This document shows, piece after piece, positions 24,918 through 32,727 of a DNA stretch of 64,000 nucleotides. The stretch lies in the NCBI RefSeq assembly GCF_049803835.1, contig NZ_JBNAGK010000011.1, positions 62,001 through 126,000 of the forward strand. The letters run 5' to 3'. The notes beneath the pieces were generated by a model. The model did no database searches. It was not told the origin of the DNA and was given only the letters and a program-made list of their open reading frames with translations. The DNA is from Pacificoceanicola sp049803835. GTDB lineage: Bacteria > Pseudomonadota > Alphaproteobacteria > Rhodobacterales > Rhodobacteraceae. A program made the position numbers and the translations under genes. The first letter of the stretch is position 1. Each line of letters opens with the position of its first letter.

Positions 24918-26156
24918 ATGAACGCGGGTGCAGACGTAGGGTATGGGTATAATGTCGCGATTGAAAAACTCGCTGAAGAATTGGCTGTGCCTCAGGATCG
25001 CTTCGATCAAGCCGAAAGGCGCTACAAGGATCTTGGCGAGTTTTTGCATCGAGATGAGTCCAAGGTTCGAGATTATGATCCCGATGTCTATATCCAGGGC
25101 TCTTTCGCGCTCGGTACACCGATCAAGCCGACATCCAAGGACGAAGATTACGATCTCGACATCGTCGTATCGTTCCGGTCGCTGACGAAAGCGCAAATTT
25201 CCCAAGCTGATCTGCGCGCTCTTCTGCTGGCTGAGCTCGAGGCGTATCGCGATGCGCGCGGGATCAAGAATGAGGTAAGCGACGAGCCTAGAAGGTGCTG
25301 TACTTTGATCTACGCAGATGGTGCGCAATTCCACATGGACGTATTGCCGGCGGTGCCGAACGAGGCAAACATGCGTGCCGTTCTTACTTCCTACCTCGCG
25401 GATCAGGCGCTTGCGGAAGGCGCGATTGCTATCACCGATAAAGACAAGGCTGACACATACCAGATCATCACGGATGACTGGCCCCGCAGTAATCCTAGGG
25501 GCTTTGCCGCATGGTTCAAGTCAAGGCAGATCGAACAGCTGAATGAACGCCGCAGAGCATTCCTCGACGCCCAAGGCAAAGTGACCGCGAGTGTGGAGGA
25601 CGTCCCGGTGTTTCGAGTGCGAACGCCTCTCCAGTCATCCATCATGATCTTGAAGCGACATCGGGATGAGTGGTTCGCGGAGCGTGATCCGGACCTGAAG
25701 GTTATTAGTGTGATCCTCACGACGCTCTCAACCCATGCATATGCAGGCGAAGCAAGGGTATCGGATGCAATTGCCAAGATTCTGAGGGATATGGATCTCG
25801 CGATCGAAGAACGGAATGGGGTGTCATGGATCGCCAACCCTACGGACCCTTCAGAGAATTTTGCGGATAGGTGGGAAAAATTTCCCGAGCGCCGGGAATC
25901 CTTCTTCAAGTGGCTGGAGGTTGCTCGAACGGATTTTGGTGCCGTTCAAAGGTTCAGCGACACAAATATTGTTCTAAACGAGCTCTCACGAAATCTTGGA
26001 AGCACCCTCGTTGAAGGTGCGCGCTCGAGGGTAGCGGCATCTGCGGGATCACGTGCGGCATCCATTGCTCCTGCCGCTGCAGCAGGGGCTTCTGCGCCCG
26101 GTCTCGTTTTTGGCGGTGAGGATCGGAGGCCGACGGAGCCAAAAGGTTTTGGTTGA
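24918..26156 (+). CDS. CBASS CD-NTase (cGAS/DncV-like nucleotidyltransferase), CdnG-like
   Basis: The 412-residue sensor enzyme of a type II CBASS antiphage operon. It makes a cyclic oligonucleotide on infection. The polymerase-beta-type active site is intact: GS at 61-62 (VYIQGSFALGT), the metal aspartates Asp79 and Asp81 in EDYDLDIVV, and the third, Asp141, in FHMDVLPAVP. An all-alpha domain follows (RVRTPLQSSIMILKRHRDEW). The C-terminus is a disordered Ala/Pro/Gly-rich tail ending PKGFG; a C-terminal glycine is what Cap2 attaches to target molecules. Pairing with Cap5 suggests CdnG, which makes a cyclic GMP-AMP in studied cases, but product identity cannot be read from sequence. Its stop overlaps the cap2 start by one base. 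Confidence 0.92.
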   Translation: MNAGADVGYGYNVAIEKLAEELAVPQDRFDQAERRYKDLGEFLHRDESKVRDYDPDVYIQGSFALGTPIKPTSKDEDYDLDIVVSFRSLTKAQISQADLRALLLAELEAYRDARGIKNEVSDEPRRCCTLIYADGAQFHMDVLPAVPNEANMRAVLTSYLADQALAEGAIAITDKDKADTYQIITDDWPRSNPRGFAAWFKSRQIEQLNERRRAFLDAQGKVTASVEDVPVFRVRTPLQSSIMILKRHRDEWFAERDPDLKVISVILTTLSTHAYAGEARVSDAIAKILRDMDLAIEERNGVSWIANPTDPSENFADRWEKFPERRESFFKWLEVARTDFGAVQRFSDTNIVLNELSRNLGSTLVEGARSRVAASAGSRAASIAPAAAAGASAPGLVFGGEDRRPTEPKGFG

Positions 26157-27874
26157 TGGACTTCACAGCCGGTGAAGCGCGGCTAATCCGTGAGTGTGAA
26201 GAGCTCGCTGACCTAGCAGCGTTATCAGATTGGCTGGAAGAACCCCAATTCGGCAAAAACGCCGATGGCCTTCTGACCTGGTCGTTTGTTCTTCTCGCCG
26301 GGGAGCGTCGCATTCCATTGCGGCTGGTTTTCCCAGCGCTTTTTCCAGATCTGCCACCATTTGTACTTCCAGCCGACAGCTCGCTCCGGCTATCCCAGCA
26401 CCAGTATGGCGAGGGTGGCGAACTATGCCTGCAGTATAGACCGGATAACTGGCATCCCGACTGCAAGAGTGTGGATGTAGTCAGGAGTGCCAAAGCACTT
26501 CTTGAGGCAACCCCAAAGGACGATGCTTTTTCAGACGTGGAAAGCGCTCATCCAGCCGACTTACCTTCGCTGCTCTCGGGGTGCCCCCGGCGCTTCATGC
26601 TACCGCCTGACACCGCACGCCTATTAAGGTTGCGCCTTGCCGGACACGCAACCGATATTCATATGACTTTGGAGCGCCGGGTTGGGGGTTTCGAAGTTCT
26701 TGTTGCTCGCATCGCGAGCATCGGGCTGGATTCTGGCTTACGGGTGCCGATTGATGGTGCGGGATTTGGGGGAAGGGTGGTCCCTGGGGTCCTATATCGA
26801 TTGCCCGATATTCGACAAATTCCAGATCTGCATCCCGAAGAGCTGAAGGGGCTCCTGTACCAGTACCTGCCTTCATGGCTCCGTAAATGGGTAGAAGACG
26901 CCGGCGACATGTTGGTTGTCATGTCAAATGGTAGGCGAGAGGTATTGCTGCGCGTTCGGCACAACGGATCGAAACGAAAGATTGACCTGTTTCATACCTT
27001 TGAACCGCCGAAGGCTAGAGAACGCCGACTCCACGGGAAGATGTATCGAGAATCTAGCATCTGCATCATTGGCGCAGGTTCGCTGGGATCAAAAGTGGCC
27101 GCCAGTCTTGCGCGCGAAGGCGTCGGTCATTTCATGTTGCTGGATAATGATGTTCTTTGGTCCGACAACTTGGTTCGAAACGAACTCGATGAAATGGATG
27201 TGGGGCATCACAAGGCAGTTTCTCTAAGGCACAGATTGTTGCGAATAAATCCGGCAGTAAAAGTCGGTGCTTTGGGTATGAGTCTGACGTCTCAATCCGC
27301 TGTCCAGCATATTGCTCAGTTGAGCGAGATCATCAGCACTTGTGATCTCGTCATAGATACGACGGCTGATAGCGGAGTGTTTCGAATGGCAGCGGCCATT
27401 TGCACGCAGAAGCGTAAACCCCTCGTTTGGGGACGAGTCTACGCGGGAGGGCTCGGAGGATTGATTGCACGAAGTATCCCGTCTGAAGATCCGCCACCAC
27501 TGACCGCTGCAACTCAATTGCGAGCATGGTGCGACGAGAAAGGTACGGCACCGCCAGAGGGCCGCGAGCACAATTACGGGGTGCAAGGTGATGACGACGA
27601 TGAACCCCTCTTCGCTTCTGACGGCGATGTGGGTGTCATTGCCAATAGGCTGGCACGTCACGCCCTAGACACCCTGGCAATCACAGAGATGAGAGTTCAT
27701 CCGGAACCTGCCTACTTTGTCGGGCTGCGCAAAGGTTGGATCTTTGATCATCCCTTCGACACCCACCCAGTTATTTTCGCTCCTCACGAAGGATGGGAAA
27801 AGGGCAGCACTAGTTGTGCAGAAGAGGGCGTTGAACGCGTCATGACTCACCTTGGAGTACAAGATGACGCTTAG
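26156..27874 (+). CDS. cap2: Cap2, E2-E1 ubiquitin-transfer-like CBASS protein
   Basis: A fused E2-like and E1-like enzyme of type II CBASS that conjugates the CD-NTase C-terminus to other molecules and primes it for signalling. The N-terminal E2-like part has the catalytic cysteine in GGELCLQYRPDNW (about Cys91). The adenylation domain follows, with the nucleotide loop GAGSLGSKVAASLA near 306-320, LDNDVLWSDNLVRN, and the probable E1 cysteine in LRAWCDEKG near 459. The protein is 572 residues from the ATG at 26156; a TTG one codon earlier is possible. It overlaps the CD-NTase stop (TGATG) and the cap3 start, so expression is tightly coupled. Confidence 0.92.
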   Translation: MDFTAGEARLIRECEELADLAALSDWLEEPQFGKNADGLLTWSFVLLAGERRIPLRLVFPALFPDLPPFVLPADSSLRLSQHQYGEGGELCLQYRPDNWHPDCKSVDVVRSAKALLEATPKDDAFSDVESAHPADLPSLLSGCPRRFMLPPDTARLLRLRLAGHATDIHMTLERRVGGFEVLVARIASIGLDSGLRVPIDGAGFGGRVVPGVLYRLPDIRQIPDLHPEELKGLLYQYLPSWLRKWVEDAGDMLVVMSNGRREVLLRVRHNGSKRKIDLFHTFEPPKARERRLHGKMYRESSICIIGAGSLGSKVAASLAREGVGHFMLLDNDVLWSDNLVRNELDEMDVGHHKAVSLRHRLLRINPAVKVGALGMSLTSQSAVQHIAQLSEIISTCDLVIDTTADSGVFRMAAAICTQKRKPLVWGRVYAGGLGGLIARSIPSEDPPPLTAATQLRAWCDEKGTAPPEGREHNYGVQGDDDDEPLFASDGDVGVIANRLARHALDTLAITEMRVHPEPAYFVGLRKGWIFDHPFDTHPVIFAPHEGWEKGSTSCAEEGVERVMTHLGVQDDA

Positions 27875-28376
27875 CCTCACAGTCTCACGCTCGCAGCTTG
27901 CTAAACTGCAGACCCACCTCAAGAAAGGCGGCAACCGCGAGATTGGCGGGTGGTTGGTTGCAGAACAGACAGCTCCAGGAAAATTTGATCTCGTGGGTTT
28001 GACCGTCGATCTTGAGGCAGGGACACGAGATCGTTTCGATAGTTTACCTGAGCCCCACTCACAACAGATGGATCGGATCTTGCTGGAGAATAGCGGTCGC
28101 GCTGGACGGGTTGACTATCTTGGCGAGTGGCACTCGCACCCGACATTCCCACCAATACCTAGCGAGATCGACGTGGCCGCGATGACCGATATGGTAGAAA
28201 ACAGCGGGCCTTCGTTTGCGGCGTTGGTTATCGTCCGTCTAATCGCCAACGCCTCGATTCAGGCTACTATTACCACGTTTCAACGTGGCCAATTGCCCGA
28301 GGCCGGCCAGTTGATAATTGCGGATGAAGTTTCAGAAGCTGAATTTGGCGAGGGTCGGCAACTGCCGGAACACTAG
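27864..28376 (+). CDS. cap3: Cap3, JAB/JAMM isopeptidase-like CBASS protein
   Basis: A 170-residue JAMM metalloprotease that removes the CD-NTase from its conjugates and so tunes the system. The active site is complete: Glu26 in REIGGWL, then GEWHSHPTFPPIPSEID with His90, His92, Ser100 and Asp103 in exact JAMM spacing. The ATG at 27864 overlaps the cap2 end by 11 bases and has TTGGAG seven bases upstream. An in-frame TTG at 27852 is less likely. The effector gene follows after 91 bases. Confidence 0.92.
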   Translation: MTLSLTVSRSQLAKLQTHLKKGGNREIGGWLVAEQTAPGKFDLVGLTVDLEAGTRDRFDSLPEPHSQQMDRILLENSGRAGRVDYLGEWHSHPTFPPIPSEIDVAAMTDMVENSGPSFAALVIVRLIANASIQATITTFQRGQLPEAGQLIIADEVSEAEFGEGRQLPEH

Positions 28377-28467
28377 CATCATTCGGTAGCCTGAAATTGG
28401 TTGGGTCCTCGTCTGACCATCCCATCGTAACTCGCTGTGGCGGCACTATTCAAAATGGAGCAGAAAA

Positions 28468-29595
28468 TTGTCTAGTTCAAACATCCCAGCCAAGATTCAG
28501 ACCCAATTGTGGGCTTTGGCGGCGGGTCGATGTGAATTTTCAGGATGCAACAAGCTCCTTGTCGGGGATCTAATCGCTGGCAAGGAAGACGGAAAGTTCG
28601 GTTTCATCGCGCATATTGTGGCAGATAGCGAGAATGGTCCGAGGGGTGATAAAGTCCGTTCGCCACTTCTCGCCCGCGACATCAGCAACCTGATGCTAAT
28701 GTGTCCCGTCCATCACAAGGAAATCGACGTAGATCACGTGGATGACTATCCGGAAGAAACGCTCGTGGCAATGAAGCGCGAGCACGAAGAGCGGATTGAG
28801 ACTGTTACAGATATGGACGCTGACCGCGCAGCTCATGTGCTCCGTTTCGCGGCAACTATCGGCCAGATGGACTCATTGGTTTCCACCAAAGCCATCTTTG
28901 CCGCCATGCCACCCGATAGGCATCCGGCAGAGCGACGAACCATCGACATCGAGCTGAATTCCGAAATCAAGGATGATGAACCAGAGTTTTGGGGCATGCA
29001 AAGTGCGCATCTGCATCGTCAGTTTCAACGCAAGGTGAAGGAGCGGATAGAGCAGAAGGAGATCCTTCAGTTGAGTGTGTTTGCGCTTGCTCCGCAGCCT
29101 CTTCTCATCGAGCTCGGTACGTTGCTAGGTGACATCATGCCCGTGTGTGTCCACCAAAAATATCGCGAGCCATCTACTTGGAAATGGCAACTTCACCAGC
29201 CGTCGATAAATTTCAAAATTGGCGAGTACTCTGGGCCGAAGGACGTACCAGTCGCCCTCAAGCTGGCGCTCAGCGCGACCGTAGATGATCAGAGAATTCG
29301 CTCGGTTCTGGGCGATAACGCTGCAATCTGGTCGATCACGGCAGAGGATCCTCATAACGACATCATGCGAAGACAGGACGATCTTGCAATCTATAAGACT
29401 CACCTTCGCAGGCTCTTTGATCGGATCAAGGCCCACCACGGCGAGGATGCGACTATCAACGTATTTCCTGTTCTTCCGGCTTCCGTAGCTGTCGAAACGG
29501 GTCGCTCACGAATGCCCAAAGCCGATCTGCCTTTGGTTATCTACGATCAAAAACCGGGGAAGGGATTCGAGCCAACGATCAAGATTAGCGCTTAG
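28468..29595 (+). CDS. cap5: Cap5, HNH-SAVED CBASS effector nuclease
   Basis: The 375-residue effector of the first CBASS system. The N-terminal HNH domain has zinc-type cysteines Cys22 and Cys27 (RCEFSGCN), the HNH histidine in FIAHIVADS (His49), Asn74 in DISNLMLMC and the CPVHHKEID end. The C-terminal half is a SAVED domain, which binds the cyclic nucleotide; QLSVFALAPQPLLIELGTLLGD and the final basic segment fit this domain. Ligand binding drives oligomerisation and indiscriminate DNA cutting, killing the infected cell. The start is a TTG at 28468 with GGAG seven bases upstream; no ATG gives a complete HNH domain. Confidence 0.9.
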   Translation: MSSSNIPAKIQTQLWALAAGRCEFSGCNKLLVGDLIAGKEDGKFGFIAHIVADSENGPRGDKVRSPLLARDISNLMLMCPVHHKEIDVDHVDDYPEETLVAMKREHEERIETVTDMDADRAAHVLRFAATIGQMDSLVSTKAIFAAMPPDRHPAERRTIDIELNSEIKDDEPEFWGMQSAHLHRQFQRKVKERIEQKEILQLSVFALAPQPLLIELGTLLGDIMPVCVHQKYREPSTWKWQLHQPSINFKIGEYSGPKDVPVALKLALSATVDDQRIRSVLGDNAAIWSITAEDPHNDIMRRQDDLAIYKTHLRRLFDRIKAHHGEDATINVFPVLPASVAVETGRSRMPKADLPLVIYDQKPGKGFEPTIKISA

Positions 29596-29722
29596 GCCAT
29601 TGTAAATGACCGAGCGCAAATTTGTCATACCGTCGCGGGATTGGCCGCCTCTCTTCTACTCAACCCTGCCTTCGCCAAATCAGTAGGCGGCGGGCACCAG
29701 CACCGCATGGAGGTTTCATATA

Positions 29723-31264
29723 GTGGAATTCCCTTTGGCGAATACCAAGCCTGTTGATCAATTATTGGATGACCTAGTTGAGGAGCTTCAGGTCCCACCC
29801 GGTCGGTATGAGCAGGCTGAGCGCAGTTACAAGTCGCTCGGTGATTGGTTGCACCGGCCGGACTCGACTGTGCGGGATGACAGTCCCGACGTATATGTCC
29901 AGGGTTCATTTCGGCTGGGGACTGCAATACGGCCCGCGTCAGACGAAGAAGACTATGACATCGATATGGTCTGCCGCCTCGATTACGAGAAGTCGGCACT
30001 GACCCAGGCAGAGCTGAAACGACGCGTTGGCGTCGAGGTCAAAGCCTATGCTCGGCGATATGGCATGAGCAAACCCGAAGACGGGCGCCGCTGTTGGCCC
30101 CTAGTCTACGCAGACGGCGCACAGTTTCACATGGATGTCCTGCCTGCGGTGCCTGACTTCGAGAAGCGGCGCTATCTGAGTGAAGCGGGCCCCGCGCTTG
30201 CCCGACTGGGGGCAACTGCGCTCGCGATCACAGACAAGGAACACGACGGCTTCCGGCAGGCTGGCGGCCACTGGCCGCGCAGCAATCCCAAAGGCTATGC
30301 GCTCTGGTTTCGCGATCGGATGGGCCAGGCGTTCAGAAGTCGTGCTCTCAACGAGGCACGCAGGATGCAGGCCAGCGTTGAGAATGTTCCGGCATGGCGG
30401 GTGCGTACCCCTCTGCAGGGCGCCATTCAGATCCTCAAACGCCATCGCGATCTGATGTTCAGCGACCGGCCGGATGACAAGCCGATCTCCATCCTGATCA
30501 CGACCCTTGCGGCACATGCCTATAACCAGGAAGAACGCCTCTCCGATGCGCTGTTCTCGATCCTTGAGGGAATGGACCGGTATATTACCCGTCGCAATGG
30601 CGTGGACTGGGTCGAAAACCCGGCCGACCCCGAAGAGAACTTTGCCGACAAGTGGGAAGAGCACTCTGAGCGCCGGGATGCATTCCATGAGTGGCTTCAG
30701 CAGGCCCGCGGTGATTTCGCATCGGCACATCAGGCGCTCACCGCAGACGGTGTCGGTGCCGTCCTCAGCGAACGCATGGGGCAGGGTCTGGTCGAACGTG
30801 CACTGGGGCGTCGCAATCAAGCCAAAAAGCCGGGTGCTACCGCGCGGCTAGTCCGTACGGCCAATCTTCTCCTTACGCCCGCCTATATGCGAAAGCCGCG
30901 ATGGCCGCAGGCTGCGGAAGGTCGCGTGAATATTGGCGCCGCGACCTTTACGCAGCGGGGTTTCAGGCCGCAGAGCTTCGTGAGCAATGGCGCGCCGCTT
31001 CCCAGGAATTGTAGCTTGCGCTTCGAGGCGGACACGACGGTGAGCGGGCGTTTCAAGGTCTACTGGCAGGTCGTCAACACTGGGCGGGAAGCCGAGGATG
31101 CGGATTGTTTACGTGGGGGCTTTAGCCCGGACGCGGCGGTCCGGGGCGGTCTGACCCATTCTGAGAGCACCCTCTATCGGGGCAAGCACAGCATCGAGTG
31201 TTTCATTGTGAAAAATGGCAAACTGGCTGCGCGCAGCGGTCAGTTCATCGTGAATATTGGCTGA
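29723..31264 (+). CDS. second CBASS CD-NTase with C-terminal AGS-C sensor domain
   Basis: A 513-residue CD-NTase clearly related to the one at 24918: residues 1-81 align without gaps, with GS at 61-62, Asp79 and Asp81 in EDYDIDMV, and Asp138 in the shared ADGAQFHMDVLPAVP. It differs in its last 110 residues (about 402-513). These form an AGS-C domain (QSFVSNGAPLPRNCSLRFEA, VYWQVVNTGREA, HSIECFIVKNG), a predicted sensor module in CBASS-like proteins. The start is GTG at 29723 with GGAGG nine bases upstream. It has no Cap2/Cap3 of its own and is followed 16 bases later by a membrane SAVED effector. The protein also ends in glycine, but within the folded domain. Confidence 0.9.
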   Translation: MEFPLANTKPVDQLLDDLVEELQVPPGRYEQAERSYKSLGDWLHRPDSTVRDDSPDVYVQGSFRLGTAIRPASDEEDYDIDMVCRLDYEKSALTQAELKRRVGVEVKAYARRYGMSKPEDGRRCWPLVYADGAQFHMDVLPAVPDFEKRRYLSEAGPALARLGATALAITDKEHDGFRQAGGHWPRSNPKGYALWFRDRMGQAFRSRALNEARRMQASVENVPAWRVRTPLQGAIQILKRHRDLMFSDRPDDKPISILITTLAAHAYNQEERLSDALFSILEGMDRYITRRNGVDWVENPADPEENFADKWEEHSERRDAFHEWLQQARGDFASAHQALTADGVGAVLSERMGQGLVERALGRRNQAKKPGATARLVRTANLLLTPAYMRKPRWPQAAEGRVNIGAATFTQRGFRPQSFVSNGAPLPRNCSLRFEADTTVSGRFKVYWQVVNTGREAEDADCLRGGFSPDAAVRGGLTHSESTLYRGKHSIECFIVKNGKLAARSGQFIVNIG

Positions 31265-31280
31265 TCCGGAGATTGAAGAC

Positions 31281-32423
31281 ATGTCTTTCTGGCGCAAACA
31301 CGGTGACCGGTTTTTCGACGGATTGTTCACCTATGTCTTCCGGACCCCGTCCTGGCCTTCGAGATTGCTGCGTGCGGGTGGCATATTAATCGTCGCCGGG
31401 CTGGGTGTCGGCGGGCTGGCCGGTGATCTTTCCTGGATTGATGCGGACCGCGTCGTGCTGCTGGCTGTGCATTCGGATGGCGGCGGATTGCCGGTCCACT
31501 GGTCACTGATTACCGTCTGCTTCGGTATTCTCCTCGCGGCTGCGGGGGGTGTCCTTGGTGTGAACGATCACATCGCTGACCGGCGGCTGCTCAGGAAGCA
31601 GAGTGTGGTTGTCATTGAGCACCGTGGGTTGCACCAGACCGTTGATACTCCCCTTGCCTCTGCCGTGCCGAAGCACCTGAAAGGCCGTATTGATGTCCTG
31701 CCGATCGACCACCGGCAGTCGACCTCAACGAGTCAGATCAGCAGTCCCGAAGATGCACTCTCACAGATTGCCGGATTACGGCAACAGCTTCGTCAGAAGC
31801 GTGATGCTGCGGGTCCCGGCAACGTTAGGCTGGTCTACGGCGGCATGGCCCCTGTTCCACTGACGTTCCTGACCGGTATGATGGTTGGCAATGAAGCCGG
31901 TCTCACAGTGATGGACTGGGATCGTTTCGCAGAAAAATGGCGCGAACCTGACGGCACTGATGACGGAGACCGGTTTGTCGTTTCAGGAATTGACGGCCTG
32001 AAGGACGATATCCCGGAGGTAGCATTGGCCGTCGCTGTTTCCTACCCCTCGGACGCAGACGGCATTAGGGCGACTCTCGGTGAGATGCCTCTGATCCGCC
32101 TTGCTTTGCCAACTCTGAGCACGACGGCGCACTGGTCTGCCGACAAGCAATCAGCTATGGCGAAAGACTTCACGGATCGTTTGGGCGATCTCATGGCGAA
32201 AGGCGTCAAACGCGTTCATCTGTTCATCGCAGCCCCCAACAGCGTTGCATTCACTCTGGGCCGGCATCTCGATGACAGGCTGCATCCCGAAGTGCTGGTC
32301 TATCAGTACGAGCGCTCAGCATCGCCACCATTTCCTTGGGCGATTAAGATGCCGACCCATGGGCAAAGTGACGCGCAGATCATAAGAAGTGGCGCGATTT
32401 CAATTACTCCTGCAACCACCTGA
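31281..32423 (+). CDS. two-helix membrane SAVED effector (Cap14-like)
   Basis: A 380-residue effector. An N-terminal membrane anchor has two hydrophobic helices, about residues 30-49 (LLRAGGILIVAGLGVGGLAG) and 74-94 (WSLITVCFGILLAAAGGVLG). A cytoplasmic SAVED domain follows, with a degenerate N-terminal half and the clear C-terminal block GVKRVHLFIAAPNSVAFTLGRHLDDRLHPEVLVYQYE. In studied 2TM-SAVED proteins, cyclic-nucleotide binding leads to membrane disruption and cell death. The ATG at 31281 follows CCGGAG; an upstream TTG at 31257 overlaps the CD-NTase end and is less likely. With the gene upstream it makes a two-gene type I CBASS. Confidence 0.87.
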   Translation: MSFWRKHGDRFFDGLFTYVFRTPSWPSRLLRAGGILIVAGLGVGGLAGDLSWIDADRVVLLAVHSDGGGLPVHWSLITVCFGILLAAAGGVLGVNDHIADRRLLRKQSVVVIEHRGLHQTVDTPLASAVPKHLKGRIDVLPIDHRQSTSTSQISSPEDALSQIAGLRQQLRQKRDAAGPGNVRLVYGGMAPVPLTFLTGMMVGNEAGLTVMDWDRFAEKWREPDGTDDGDRFVVSGIDGLKDDIPEVALAVAVSYPSDADGIRATLGEMPLIRLALPTLSTTAHWSADKQSAMAKDFTDRLGDLMAKGVKRVHLFIAAPNSVAFTLGRHLDDRLHPEVLVYQYERSASPPFPWAIKMPTHGQSDAQIIRSGAISITPATT

Positions 32424-32727
32424 CCATTTTCGGGTGTCATGCAGCGCGCACAGCACACCGATAGCGACGAGCAAGCAGGCTCAGGCGTGGAACGCTACAG
32501 ACGAGAAATTCCTCTCCGGAACTCATCCCGCCTGAAGGTACGCTTTGGACGTTGACAAGCACGACCAACGCCGCGTTGCCGCAAGTCCGCTTGCTGCCAA
32601 AATTACATAAAACGGACTACGTGCGTTTGAAAAATGGGGCGTAAAGCCCCCTTTAAGTCACTGATGTATAAAAATATTGCTCATCAGCCCTGGGCTGGGC
32701 GCAATCGGTCGAATTTGTTGCAACCAA
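32424..32727. other. gap between the second CBASS system and the insertion sequence
   Basis: No gene is seen. A GGGGC/GCCCC hairpin with loop GTAAA at 32636-32650, followed by CTTTAAG, may end CBASS transcription. The rest is unremarkable and may be debris from earlier insertions. Confidence 0.35.

Noticed and set aside
29723..32423. The second CD-NTase pair as a broken remnant of the first CBASS operon
   Set aside because: Catalytic residues are intact, a different C-terminal domain is present, both genes have good starts, and the effector architecture is distinct.
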